From positions 586,471 to 650,470 of the forward strand of contig VUYV01000158.1 of assembly GCA_008711295.1 (NCBI GenBank): DNA of 64,000 nucleotides, given 5' to 3'. The translations under genes and the position numbers were made by a program. This DNA comes from Anarhynchus alexandrinus. Taxonomy: Eukaryota > Chordata > Aves > Charadriiformes > Charadriidae. The notes under the pieces are model-generated. The model worked only from the letters and a program-made list of their open reading frames with translations. It was not told the origin of the DNA and did no database searches. Below, one piece after another: positions 25,001-38,300 of this stretch (within the stretch, counting starts at the first letter, position 1; every line of letters starts with the position of its first letter).

Positions 25001-27925
25001 AAATGTATTGCCTTTATGGATATTTACTTCTTGCCATTCTTCCTTTCTCTTCCAGAATATGCTAAGAACATGGATTCTGGGATTTTGGCGTCAGGAAAGA
25101 GTCTGGCTGACACCAGACCTTTTCCATCCCACGTACTCATGCGGTGGGCTTGAAGGGAGCAGGAGGGATCGTGACTTACACACTCGCTGTAAGACTGAAA
25201 ACACTGGAAGCTCTGAAGACGAGGCACACCAGCGTGCAAACCGGCACATCGATAGCACACCTTCAAGACTCCGGTTACTTTGCTGCTGAGAATACCTAAC
25301 AGCTGCCATAATTTGGCTAGTTTTTAAAGCAGCAGCAGCTTTGACACAGGATACAGGCACAGGACTGTCTCATGCCAGAAACAGTCCTAGCTTACTGGCC
25401 TTTGACAGACAAGGAAAAGTTTGCTAATCCTTAAGGAGTGAAATAATTCTAGTGGAAGCTTATAAAAATATCTATATGTTTTTAAATGCTCTGTTATTAC
25501 CTGTAATTGTTAGGTAAAAGACGAGTCCTAAAGAGTGCACTCCCTGATGATTTGGTCACGGTATTATAGATTTCATCTCGAATTAATGTCCTCCTCCAGC
25601 TGCTGCCCTCGGCCTTGTGACTGCCTGTCTGCTCCGTGACTCAGTCCCACAGCTGAGATCATTCTTGTTTCCAGCCATCAAGGGTACTGGTTGTCCACAT
25701 AACTCCAAACCTAACAACTAAAATTGCAAACAAAATACCATTGCTGCTGGTAGGACGGCCTTACTCCTGTCATCATCAGGTAGGAAGCTACTGAAATTTT
25801 TATCATTTGTATTTGAGAGCAGGTAGTTGAATTAATGAATCAAAGAGTACCTGAAAAAAGATGTCCTTTTTACTTCCCTGAATCAGGACAAATATACTAA
25901 AAATACATTTTCTTATGTTGTTTTTATTTTCTTTTTCTTTTTATTTTATTTCTTTTTATTTTTCTTTTTATTTTCTTTTATTCTTATTCATTCTTTATAT
26001 TCTTAAAGTACATCTCTTAAGGTACTTTAAAAAATAGGGGATATTTGCTGAGAAGTGTCCACAGTGATTACACTGATGTTTTTCAACATCATGAGCTACA
26101 GGTAGATTGCTAGGTAGCCTGCTCAGTTAATAGGAATTTCGGAAGTTCTGCTTTATAGTAATATAATCCAAAGACCCCAAATAAAACTCCTATACCTTGT
26201 AGGGTTATCAGAGCAGTGTCTTTGTCTGAACCATTCACCCAATAAGACAGTTCTGCTAAATGTGCAGCTGAAAGCAGCAGATAAGAAAAAAAAAAGATTT
26301 GAGTAGATTTTTATTTTCTTACATTTCTTGCCTCGGTGGTGTGCCTCTGTGTGATGGGGGCTCAGTGAAAAAGCATCTCCCGACCATCACAAATGTGGAC
26401 AGCGTGAGAAACTGTTTAAAGTCAGGGACTTCTTTGAGATTCAAGTTCCTTTTGTATCCTGGTCAGAACTTACCAGGATCATTAAAGTAAAAGTGAGAGA
26501 ACAAACACTTAATTGATTTCCCATCTGTGGGTCAAGACCATCTTTGAAACCAATAGGAGCGTCATTTACCTAGACACTATAAGTCATAGAGCTGATATTA
26601 AAGTCATACTTCGTAAACAGTTTAATCAAAGTTATAACAAATAATTAACTCTTCTATTAACACCGCCCAGATGTGGAAATAATCTTATTAATCATCCTAG
26701 GTAGAGCAGTGCTTGTAAATAATGTTGCGTAACAGTTGACATTATATAGAGCCTTTCTGCATCAATATTTTTCTTTTACTTGATATATTTTATGTATGTC
26801 TAGATACAGACTGAGCTTTTGGGTTTTGTTCTTTTCTGAAAGAGTTTCATTAAAAAAAAACCCTATTTAATAATAAATGTTTTTAGAATAACAACAGTGA
26901 TGTTCAAACCAAAAGGATTTTTAGTACCTTTAGTGCCTTGACGCATCTGCACCCACTTGCACCAACTCATATGGGTGTCCTATGAGAGGAAAATTATGCC
27001 ATGTTCCTCTACTAAAAAGATCAGCTAATATTGCAGTAGCGAGCCTAAGACTGGCAATTTGTGACTTTACATTAGCAAATCTTAATGTCCTTTCTATTTA
27101 GTGCTTGTTTGTATAAATTACTTGTAAATGACACAAAATCAGATTCAAATGTCCTAAGTGTTTTATATGCACTACAGATGTATTTCCCTCCATGCCCTGT
27201 CTGTTAAAATAACCTGTCAAAATTCCACAGGACTAGATGTACTTTAATACAAGGTTACCACTTCATATTCCACTCCTTCCATTTGTTAATGAAGATTTTC
27301 TTCTCCTCGTCTTACACAGAATTACTCCTAATCATTTAAAAGGACATTAATTGCTTAGCGTTAAATGCCTGGCACCAGACACAGAAAAGGTAGCCTGCCT
27401 TACATTTCGAGCTGGAGAAAGCTAGTAAGACCGTTACTCCCAGCAAATGGAGACTTTGAGGGAGGTTAGAGGCAGTTTCTGACAAAATTCATTAGAGTAC
27501 CACAGTTGGACATCTGGTAGGTTAGAAACTCCTCTTCTATTGACATGTTAAACTATTACTGCGTAAAGTTTAAAGAAGTCCCCCAAGCATTTCTGAAAAT
27601 TATGCATATAATGATCACTTCCACTTTTCCCAATCAGTTATGAAAAGAAACCTTAGGTTTGGAGGGTAAAACGTCTTTTTCATCTCTGACATTGTATGCC
27701 ATATGGCCACAAAGGGATCATCAAGATTTTGAAAAAAACAGCTGGGTATCGCAACAGTGGTCTGAAATGTTCAAAAGCATTGGCTGCTGAGACTCGTAGT
27801 GTAGAATATCCACCCTATTATCGTCCTCCCAAATTATCACACCATACCCGAATTCTATTCACATAAAATTCAGTGGAATTCCTGTGAAAAAAAACCCAAA
27901 CCCTGAGATACAGTGTAAAATTATA
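22060..27925. other. Non-coding stretch
   Basis: AT-rich; no exons or RNA genes recognised. Short open frames at 24.2-24.7 kb and 25.0-25.3 kb overlap on both strands and show no known domain. Contains the low-complexity tract at 25918-26005. Confidence 0.5.
25918..26005. repeat. Pyrimidine-rich T/C/A low-complexity tract
   Basis: About 85 bases made of irregular TTTTATTTTCTTTTTC units. Confidence 0.85.
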
Positions 27926-27934
27926 AAAAACACA

Positions 27935-28060
27935 ATGCAGAAACCCTGAGAGGTCATCTTGTCCACCCCTGCTCTGAAGGAAGTTCAGCCATCTCTGATC
28001 ATCTCTGGCTGCCGGTCATTTCACATTTTAAGGGAGAAAGCGGGCGGCTCTGCATTCCAG
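27935..28060 (-). mobile_element. Probable degraded CR1 3' fragment
   Basis: CCCTGAGAGGTCATCTTGTCC followed by ACCCCTGCTCTGAAG resembles the reverse complement of the CR1 3' UTR (ggaggtcatctagtccaacccctgctc). Termini are lost. Confidence 0.45.
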
Positions 28061-28069
28061 AGGGATCAG

Positions 28070-29855
28070 GATTCAATCCCATCACGTACCCCTGTAAGAC
28101 TTAGGGTCTGCCACTAGAACCCATTAACTGGGAGTGTTCCCCTGTTAATGTATTTTGTATCCTTTGTATTTTCTTCCTTGCAAGAAAGCATTTGTAGTTC
28201 TTCAGACAATCTCGGCACTTTGCCTGGCAAAACCTTCCCTGTCTAAACATATTTAGGCTTGAATTAGTAAAAGTGCATTTTTAAAGTTGCTCTTTGATCA
28301 CCGTTTCTGTGATGGGTTCACAGATTTTTCTGACATGTGAATTTAAATATATCCATAATTTCCTGATTAATTGTGTAGCCATAATACACAGAGTTGTTTT
28401 GCTTCTTTCTCTTCCCCAAAATGTATCTTACTGATTTCTGGGTTTGGGCATGTTTTTTAAGTCTTCTTTGCATTTTATAACTGTGTGTTTTTCCTATGTT
28501 ATTTCAGATAGATAGTATTCAGTTCTTGAGATATGTGTTCCTGCAGCCTTTGTGGACCTTCATGCAGCTCCACTAAGCGACAAGACCCGGGTCTCAGTCC
28601 TTGCATTCCTAGAAAGTAATAATTACTCCTGAAGGCCAGTGGCATTAGCCTCTACGAAAGGGACGACATACACTCTTGAAGAGTATAGATTTCCAAATAT
28701 ATTTTGTGGAAGGCTATAATATTACATTTCATTCATGATTGCTTAAAAGATTTTTGGGTTTGGTTTTTTTTGGTCATCCTGAGATCATGGCAGTTTCTCA
28801 AGCAAGGTTCTTGATAAAGAGCAACCGATGGACTGATCTTACACATCTCTTGATACATCAGTAGAAGAGAAACCAAGTGAATGGTCACATTTTGCACGGA
28901 TATTTCTTCTCCAACACATAATTTGTTATCAGAAGTGTGAACACAGTTCCCTCAGTTTTTGCAGGGTAAATCTGGATTGCATTGTTAACTGTTTTTGATG
29001 AAATGCAATTCCAGAACTGTTTTGGGTTTTTTTTAATTATTCTATAAATTCACAACCTCACTTCTCACGCTATTATTTTTCTTCAGCAGTTAGGATCAGG
29101 AATAAGATAAATCTCTATTGAAAATGTCTTTTAAGTTCTGTAATCATAATTTCAAAATTGGGGCAATGTGAGGTTTTTGTACACAACACCACTTTCTCTT
29201 GATTTCCTGCTTGAAGAACACTGTTTTGATTTGTAAACTCTCTCTTCCTTGTAATTTAATGGTAATTAATTTAATGGTAAGTATTTTTATTGTCTTTTTT
29301 CTTCTCATTAAATAGCATTAAAAGTTAATTGCTCAGTAAAAGCAAACACAGGCAACTTACGCAGGCGTACAGATAAGAGCCACTTCATTTGCCATATGAT
29401 CAAACCACATCAGAGTTTTGAACAAATAAACCCAAACAGAAAAAAGCAACAAGGGATCCTTTTCTTTTTTAAAAATGGGATTTTTAACATTTGGCAAAAA
29501 TTTTGATCTGGTTGATAATTTTTTGTGCTCTGAGAATATATGTAAGCTGAGTTGTGCTTCCTCTTTTTATATTTTTCCTTGGCCTGTAGAGAAACTGCAA
29601 GAGACATGAGACTGCCTGATTCCTCAGAACTGCTTCAAAGTCCAACACCTCCTGTCCACAGGGGACCTATGGTCATCCTCGCCAGGGAGAACAAAGACCC
29701 TGAAATACAGCTGGTGATTTTCTTCACCCAAGCAAGAGGATTAATATCTGTGATGGAACAATTTTATCCCATCCAGTCTTATTCAGACAAAAGAAATATT
29801 TTACAGCTAGTCCAGAGTGGATATCTTTTTGGTTATAGAGTCCAACTGCTTTTTA
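28070..29855. other. Non-coding stretch
   Basis: AT-rich. A 115-codon plus frame (29552-29899) runs into a CR1 tail and is judged spurious. Confidence 0.5.
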
Positions 29856-29857
29856 TG

Positions 29858-29921
29858 TTTGGACCTGATGATCTTAAAGGTCCCTTCCAACCTAGATGAT
29901 TCTATGATTCTATTCTATGAT
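29858..29921 (+). mobile_element. CR1 LINE, extreme 3' end
   Basis: TGGACCTGATGATCTTAAAGG, then GTCCCTTCCAACCTAGATG and an attctatg tail. About 60 bases only. Confidence 0.85.
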
Positions 29922-32865
29922 CTTTTTCACAGCCCTAAACAGCACTGTCACATTATCTATTCAAACTCTGAATTTTAGCCAAACTGCATAAAGCTTATTG
30001 AAAAACCACCAGAATTTTATCTGTATTGAAGAGTTTAAAAAGTATAGGGATCAACTATGTGCAACAGTAACACACTGTAACTTCTCTTACTCCTTTAAAA
30101 TATGCCATTTCATTCAACCTCCTTTTAAAACGTAACTTTTTCTGGCTACCCACTGAATTAACTACTCTTCTAATTCTGTTTTCAGATATCTCCCTTTTGA
30201 TTGTCCAAGTATTTTGAGGGATTCAGAATAGCAGCTCACAGCCTTTTGGATTCTGGTAGCTAATTCAAGCAGGAGATGAGTCAGTAACCAACCACGGTTG
30301 GTTCACTAGGTGACATCCTTCTTGAGAAAAGCAAGATGTCCAAAAGGTAGTCTGTGTGTCCAAATCAGACTTGCTTTGTTGCAACATCTTTTTCTCAAAC
30401 CCTCCCAATGGTTAAGTTTCCTCAGTCTGTTTTATCAAGGAGAGCTGAATTAAACAAACCTAAACCTGTAAATTTAGGTGGGATAAATGTTGTTGTCTTT
30501 CTGTTTCACTTTTTCTGTGTTCAGCAGAGATGAAATTTCTACTTTCCAGGGAGATGAACAAGCCTTCAGCGTGAAGAAAAACCCTCATAGGAACAAGCTA
30601 CTCAACTCCCATTTGTAATATAAAAACACAGAACTGAAAAGAATAATGGGGGCAAATCCAGTCTCCAGAAATTTCAAGTACAGGCAGAGGGCTACTGAAA
30701 ATGCCTGCAGAGTATCTACTCCATTTGCAATGACACATGACGCTTCCACATCACCGAGCTTAAGAATTTTAATAAGAGGTCAAGAGCCATAGCAATTAAG
30801 TGTCACAGGACAGATTAAGGGAGTGGTCAATGACAGAGTTATCTGCAACAAGAAGGAATTTGTTGAAGAAAACTCCCAGATGGTGGGAAAAACCTGTTGT
30901 CCCTGCAAAACTGACACAGGGAAAGATTCTCTGTTGACTGCAATTCTGGCAAACCAGATTAATGCTGAGCAGTATACACCACAAACACACCTTGGCAGTT
31001 TTAAGGTCAATAGAAATGCAAAGAGATCTTTGTCCTGCAAGCCCAGGGTTAGGAAAAAGGGAGAAAGATTAGGAAAAGGGGGGAGAGTCTCCTGCCATGC
31101 TCCAAAAACAAGCAGCAGACACTGACACATGAGATCAATATAATGTCTGCATTCTGTTACACAAATGTAAATAAAAGTCTCCTTTGCTTGCCCTTTTGGA
31201 GGTAGTAACACATGCAATATGCTAAAACTTAATTTCCTCTCTGAGGATCATCTATATAATATTTCCAAAAATGTTTTAAACTCAATTTTAAAACCTTTCA
31301 GGTTTTTCACACTGAGGACTCTATTTAGGACATTATTCCAGAACTCAGTCTTCAGATATGGTTTGCAGTTTACATGTGTTTATTACCAAGATAAGCATTT
31401 TATCTTGTGCTTAAATTGCCCCTTAACTTAAACAAATTTTCTTCACGTTTAACTCTATATGTGGGGTTTTTTTCCTTTATTTAATCTAGGTCAAAAGGTC
31501 ATATCCTTTAAGCAGATGAAAATCAATTCCTCACCCTTCCTTGTGTTTTATCTCAGCCCCTCTGGTGATAACCAATGTATTGCAGCCGGCTGCAACATTC
31601 ACTTTGTCCCGTATGTTGCTAGCAGATTTTTGTTATCGATCTACCCGTACGTCTCAGGGCAGATATTGGGGCAAATTCGTCTGTATTTGGTTAGAATATT
31701 TTTCTTGAAAGTGAGATGAAATCTCATCTAATCCCTTCCCAGCAACTTCTCCACTCACATCTGATGCTATTCACCAGTGGTGTGTTCTACGCCACCCCTC
31801 CCTCTTTTCTCTCATCTTCCAAGTCTGTTTTATCCCTGGTGTAAAACCTAAATAGTATCTAAAAGCACAGAACTAAGAACCCAGTTATGCTAAGTACCAG
31901 ATAAACACAAAAAGATCTGCACTTGATCCAGAGAGCAAGTGGAAGGCATTCTTGGAGGAAGCAGCAGGGGAAGTAATAAGAGTAACAGACCTTATAGTAG
32001 GCCAAATGACATGTTATACATTAAGTTTCTATGCAAGTTAGGCCACAAGGCAAGTTAAAATAGAGAAAACCTAAGGAAGTGGCTGTAAACAGAGCTGTAG
32101 AAATGGTGGATTTCTCACCTCCGGCAGAACTGACTACAGGCTGTAATGTTAGACTAGTTTAGATAACCACAGAGTAACAAAATTAAGTTAAAGTTAGATC
32201 CAATTGCCAAGATAGGATATGACCAGTTACATATATCTACTTCCTCTACTTTTAAAGCAGTTTCATCTTAGTAATAAGATTATAAAGGAAGGGCTTGTCT
32301 TCTAGGCACAGCGCTCTGGTGTTTACCCTGATACTCCTGAGCCTGCGTTTATCCTGGTACTCCCACCTGGAGGTGCAATGCGACCTTGACTTTCCACCCT
32401 ATTATCTTGAAGTTTAGGCAACGTTTGTCCCTAAGAGACCGGCCTCCTCTATATGTTGCTTAACAACTTAGAATGCATATATTTTCAGTATTAAGATCCC
32501 TATCTGTCGATTAAATTTTGAAATGTTACTAGGGAGATACTTTTCTTTCTGGTAACATTTGTACAGTTTTAATTTATTCCCTGTATTACGTGATCAATAT
32601 TTTCAATGTAAGTAGTTCAAAATCAGTTCTAGAGCCAGTTCCTTGCATAATTCACAGAGCCTGAGTAATCACACAGCACATTTTACTGATAAACTGCAAT
32701 GATGGAAAGCTGTTTGTTTGTGAATAGTTGCAAAGTGCTTTTTGAAGAGTTACATTTGAGTCACAACTCAAAGAAGAGATCCTGGCATTATCACTGACAA
32801 TTGTTTGAAATCATTAGCTGAATGTTTAGTGGCAGTCAAAAAACAAGACAGAGGGTGTCATTTTG
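29922..32865. other. Non-coding stretch with possible old repeats
   Basis: No gene recognised. The 145-codon minus frame at 30780-31217 has no recognisable family. The segment near 31.95-32.45 kb, with TATAAAGGAAGGG at about 32281, could be an old LTR, but I cannot define its ends. Confidence 0.4.
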
Positions 32866-32869
32866 TGAC

Positions 32870-33305
32870 CATACAAAAATACAGTTCACCCAAAGCTTGA
32901 GTAATTCGTGTAGTTTGCGTAGCCACATCTCACAAGGGCATAGTCAAGAAAGAGTATAGAGAAAGGCAACTAAAATGATGAAAAAAAAAAGAAAAAGCTA
33001 TCTTTTGAGGAGACAAAACCCCCTGAGTCCTCAGTTTCCAGAGGAGAAGGCTGAGAGGAATGTGGTTGGGGTTCATCCTGTCACAAAGGCAGCAGGGAAG
33101 GTGAACATAAAATTGTCTGTCAACTCCCATAACACTAGAACTAAGGCACGCTCAATGAAACTAGTCAGAGATTGGTTTAAATAAAGAAAAAAGGAAATAT
33201 TTGATTACACAGCAGACAGCGGACTTCTGGTATTTGCTACCAAGAAGCTCATAAAGGCAGAGGGTGTCAATACATTCAAAAAGGATTAGATAAAGTCATG
33301 AATCC
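32870..33305 (+). mobile_element. Old CR1/L3-type LINE fragment, ORF2 C-terminus and 3' side
   Basis: The order of phrases follows CR1/L3 ORF2: AGAAAGGCAACTAAAATGATG, then a stretch ending in TTTGCTACCAAGAAGCTC and GTCAATACATTCAAAAAGG ATTAGATAAAG (two adjoining phrases), equivalent to the fall-off of the ORF2 C-terminus. Strongly diverged, with no intact tail. Confidence 0.55.
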
Positions 33306-35149
33306 TTAAAGAGATGCAAAACAGGACAGGCAGAAATGTACCTCTAACACTCCGAACACATTTCTGCATGCTACAGAAATACACAGGTAAAAGACTGCAG
33401 AAAATGGCCAGGCTTGCGTGGTCTTCCTGAATAGCATCTCCTATTGCCTCTCTCATAACGTATTGGGCTAACTGGAATCACTGGTCTGTTGTAGTACCGC
33501 ATGTCTTATATTCTTAAGAAAAAACGTTTCATTTGTGCCCTGTTGTAGATGCACCTCCTTGATGTTAATAAATACAATTCCCCTTCCTGGTATGAAAGAA
33601 CATCTTTGTGTCTAAGGTAATACCAATTGATTGGTCTACTTTTTACAGATATCGACTGAAACTGAGTGAATCTATAATATAATATTATATAAGTAAATGA
33701 TCTATACTTGATGGCTATATACTATAAGCATAATATATTAAATTATGTGGGATATATTCATAGAAGAATGGATAAAGAAGGGATAAAGGCTCAAATAAAA
33801 ACAGGTCCTACGGCAGAACTTTAGAAATGATGGATGTGTCAATTCTAATAACCCAAGATGAAGATGCATACAAAATTAATTCTTGCTAGATTATCTATGC
33901 CTCGTCCTGAAATAGCAATACAATCACATATCTGATAAGCAGACTGACAGAAGAATCAAACATACAAAATATATGCAGATTAGTAGCACGGTGCCAAACA
34001 TGTGCAATGTGAACTTGGTTCACCTGCATAAATAAAAAAGTCCCTGTAATTCTACAGAAAAGTAGGATCACGGGATTTTAAACCCACAGGTTATTTCATG
34101 GAGAAGCATGGCACGTTTCTAAGCTGGCATCTGTTTGCAAAGGGAAAATACATATGTCATCCAGACGTATGCTCATGCTGTAAAAAAGAAGTCTCTTTTG
34201 CTCTCTCAGGGAATCACAAGGCAGAAGACGGAACCCACGCAGGTTTCTAACCAATCCTGCCACTTGGATGGATGACAGTCTGTCTCATATACGTATAGTA
34301 AATTATAGAGACCCTCAATAACTCTCACTCTACAGGTTTGGTCATATTTCATCACTCAGAGAGATTTTACGAGCAGTATATACATAGCTCAAGAGTACTC
34401 AGCAATTATGTATTGGCTAACACAAAGGATAAATAGCCGGGACTAACATGCAACTAAGCTAAGCATGCTTAACATGCTTAAGTACGCTCACCATTGGCTT
34501 CCAGTTCTCTATTTTTTTTCCTTGCTATTTTCTCTCCTTCATTTACTAGCAATTACCACCTCAATAATTACACTTTGCCTGTGTTATTACTTATCTTACA
34601 TGGCTATAGCTCCGGTACTGTCCCGCAGCTCAAAAACAATCTTCTCAAAGCTCTAAGCCACAGACGTGACGCACCAAACTAGACTCTAGGTCACAGAGAG
34701 CTGAATCTGCATCCTTGAGCTGGATTACATCTCCTGCCTGGCTCATTCTTTGAGTAACTTCACTCTGGACTCTTCTTGCTTCTGCCAAAGCTGCGCTGTC
34801 CCCTTTTCCTTTTGCACAGTTCTTAGCACCTGTATTTGGCTTTTCTGCTTGTACGCAGCAGTGTGGCATGATTTAATTACTGTATATGAAATCCATTTGT
34901 TATGCTGATGTAAAAGGTTGTTTAAGATATTCATACTTTTGCTTGCAACTCTGACATCAAATGATTGTAAAAATAATTAAGTAATTAATTCTTCCAGCTG
35001 ACAGTAGCTGTGTCTGAACCAAGCTTTAAGTGAAATACTGAACAGAAAAATGGAAAATCCATTCTGTATATTGTGGTATGGAGGCTGGTGTCTGAATTTA
35101 GATTACGAATTTAGGCTCTAAACATCTTATTTACCACAGAAGTATTTAC
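33306..35149. other. Non-coding stretch
   Basis: Includes an A/T-only tract near 33670-33740. The overlapping frames at 34.64-34.93 kb are not recognisable. If the decayed TMEM68-like copy once had a third exon it should lie left of 35.15 kb; I could not find it. Confidence 0.5.
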
Positions 35150-35304
35150 CTGGTATCCTGCTGATAAAGTGATTAGTTGCTGAGTGGCAGAGCCAGCCTG
35201 TGTTAATGCAGAAATCAACTATAATCTATAAGAACAGCACCGCGGTAATAAGCCATAAGCAAAGGTCCTTCCAGTGTGGTTTCTTCGTCATGCTGTTCAT
35301 AAAT
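35150..35304 (-). pseudogene. Decayed TMEM68-like paralogue, exon 2 remnant
   Basis: On the minus strand one frame reads LEGPLLMAYYRGAVLIDY, aligning with PEGPGILVYYHGAIPIDY of the open copy; a second frame further on reads ATNHFISRIP, aligning with VADHFVFRLP, and runs into GTAAAT as donor (35149-35144). The remnant is about 155 bases against 165 in the open copy. The reading frame is shifted between the two blocks and stops (TGA, TAA) fall in between. The catalytic His is Arg. The acceptor side lacks an AG at the expected place. The match was made by eye, and the preserved order, spacing and phase-1 donor make chance unlikely. Confidence 0.72.
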
Positions 35305-38300
35305 GGTCAGGTGCTCAGAATGCAACACTTCCAATAATAGCTTCAGGCGAAGCATCCTACAGTGTAACTCCTTACAGCACGCTGAGGACGCAGTACATGG
35401 AAGTACACATTAGTCAATATTCAGTGAGCAGTCAAAAATTAAATATTTCAGCAATTATCATTGAGTCTTGGCAGTCAAACATTTCAGAATGCCAGTACGG
35501 TCAAAATGCTGTGAAGACAACCCAAAAGCATAGCATATGGCATGCTTTGCTTGTGTAGTGCTCATTTTATTACAGAGGTCTAAAATTTGTTAATTATATT
35601 GATTCTATGACACTTATGTGGTTATTACAAGTCAATTCAATAACAGCTTTTTTAGCACCAGTTTGTCTAACTTACGAATACATGAATATATGTATCGTGT
35701 TATCATTTGGAATTTAAATTCACACATAAAAATAACACCAAAATAAATGAGTATATGAAAGAAGTAAGAATAATTTTGAAGTCAGAAAATTGACAAAATG
35801 AATATGAAATCATCACACGGCTGATCACAAGAGATTGTCCTAATGATAAAAAGTCACCCATTTTTGTGATCAAACTTTTCATTTCACTTTGCAAAGAAGC
35901 TGCTTAAGAACTCTGCGCCTGAGATTTTATTTTTCTCTTGGCCTATGCACAACATGGTATTTATGCATACAATATAACCAACAGCAGGCAGCTACTTCGT
36001 ACTAGAGATAATAAAATTCACATTTAACTTCTCTGGTCATTGTGATTAAGAAAAAGCAAGCATTGCACATGCATGTCCAAAGAGGAAGGTGACCAAAGAA
36101 ATGTACACTTAGTTCAGAAATGTAGAAGCAAAGGAAGACTCCTAATAAAAAGGACAATTCTAAAGGCAAAAGACACACACACAATTTTTTTTTTTTTTAA
36201 AAAGAAAAATTGGTAAAGAAAGGCAATCTATCTATGGACAGTCCTTTTGTTTGTTTTCTAGGTAGCACTGAGACTTTCGTTTCCTGCATTCTGAAAGCCT
36301 CATGTGAGATTGCACTTCCATTTGATCTCAAAAATCAAGAATTGTCACAGACTTCCTGCAGCATCTTCTGAAGTCTACAAAAAAGAAGTCTGAACAGTTA
36401 CAGGCTTTACGTTCTGTTGGATTTGGTGATGTTTTAGCAATATTCAGCAGATACAGAGGCTTCTACCAGCTCAAAGAAATACCTTTTCCAGAAAAATACC
36501 TAATAGATGTTTCCCTTGGAAGGAGATATAATAACTAGATGATACTGCCCAGTCCCTTCTGTACAAAATGTCTGTTGCCAGAGAACATCTCTTATATCTA
36601 ATTCCTAATAAAAACCATCCATAAAGACCAGAATTATTTTTATTTTTAGGTAAATAAAGTTATTTTAAAGGAAGTTGCAGTCACTCATTACATATTGCTT
36701 CACATTTTAGATAGAGGTGATTTGAAAGAACATTTCCAATGTTGTTCAGAAAATGAAAGTTCTAAAAGACAAGAGTATTCTCTTGGAAATTTCAGAGAAT
36801 TTTAGAAGAAATCTTCCTTGTTTCCTAGTTTCCAGAAAACTTCTTTTGTTTTGTTTTGTTCTCTTTTGTTTTGGACATGCTATTAGGCATGCTTTTCATT
36901 AATCGGGGCTGCTAGAGAGTTCAGGAGTATATTTGGCTTTGAAAACATCTTGGTCTATTTGAGTTTTTGAAATGACATATCATGGACTTCCCTTTCAGGA
37001 AAAGACTGTACTTTTTAAATGTTTGTCCCCAAATCAGGAGAAAAAAAAATTATAAAATGAAAATAAAATTAAAAGTAAATGGTAGAAATGAAAGCCTATT
37101 TTCTCACTGGCTGTGGTTTAAAGTAAGTAGCAAAATATATGTCACCATAAACCTCCAAGAAAATTCATTTGGAAATTTCAAGTCAAAATTACTCTAAAAG
37201 CACTCTACTAACAAAATCAAAGGGGTGTTCTGAAGCAGATTCTCATGGCAGCAGGTTACAGCCCAGTGCACTGTAAGCTCTCTGTTTTTAACTTCTGAAC
37301 ACCAAGTTCAAAGCTGCACAGTTGTCCTCCAAGTGCTTTTCCAAAATGAGTGAAGCCGAAAGTAGTCTGGGAAGGAGCCCAGGACTGCTAACAGAGATTA
37401 CAACTATGAATGTCATCAATAAATAGCAGTATTTACTGTGCTAAGGAGCGGGGATGAAGACGTGTTAGAGGAAAAAAGAACGCAAGAGGCAGTAAAAGAA
37501 CATGGCTAAGGCTTGACAGGTAAAAGGAGATGGGGTAAATGAATCCTACTGGGAACAGATAAGCAGCAGAAACTATAATCATTTCCCTGCAGTCACTGTA
37601 GTAATACCCGATATTATGCCTCTATCAGCAAAGATCTTTGAAAGCCACTGGCAAAACACCTCCTGCTTGCGGAGACCCACGAGCTACCCGTGCTGTGGTA
37701 CAGACAGCCCGAATCCCACTGACAACAGCAAGGGAGTTGAGTGAACTCCACAGTGAAAAACCACTTACTGGGATTTTTCTTTAAGCACTGAAAGTGAAGC
37801 ACCTGTATGCACAGAACTGCTTCCAAAGGAAAAATAAATTCACAAACTGCTACGCTGTGCAGCTGGTGTCTGGCTTTGTATCTCCTCTTAGTCTGGCCTG
37901 GACACTACAGGAATTCTTGCAAAATCTACTGAAATGGCGTAAGGATGGTGTTTCCAGAATAGCCTGCTCATGTCAGATTTATTTTCATTTTAGAAATCAG
38001 TTTGGCAGTCTAATCTGTCATCACTTACACAGGAATGCCTGAAGATTAGCAGGATGTCACTTGCAGGCTTTTATATCAGCTATTGCACAGCCGACGTTTC
38101 CCAGATTCATAAAGATGTCCCTCACTTTATCTGATACCATGGATTCAATTGATACCTTGCCCAGAGCATCCCATGGTACTTGCACGTTGTGTGAAAGATC
38201 CTGCTTTCATCTCAGATCTTTCCTCTCCTTTGAAGTCCCTTATTCATGCCTTTGAAGCCGTCTGTTGTGTGCCCGAGTGCCATGGCCCCTCTTTTTTCCA

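Noticed and set aside
30780..31217. 145-codon minus frame and overlapping 100-codon plus frame
   Set aside because: Open on both strands, no recognisable domain; likely chance.
31950..32460. Possible LTR with a TATA-like site near 32281
   Set aside because: Ends, target duplication and family could not be established, so it is mentioned only within the stretch description.
34645..34934. Candidate third exon of the fossil TMEM68-like copy
   Set aside because: Right position and strand, but neither overlapping frame resembles the SPGGVREAL region.
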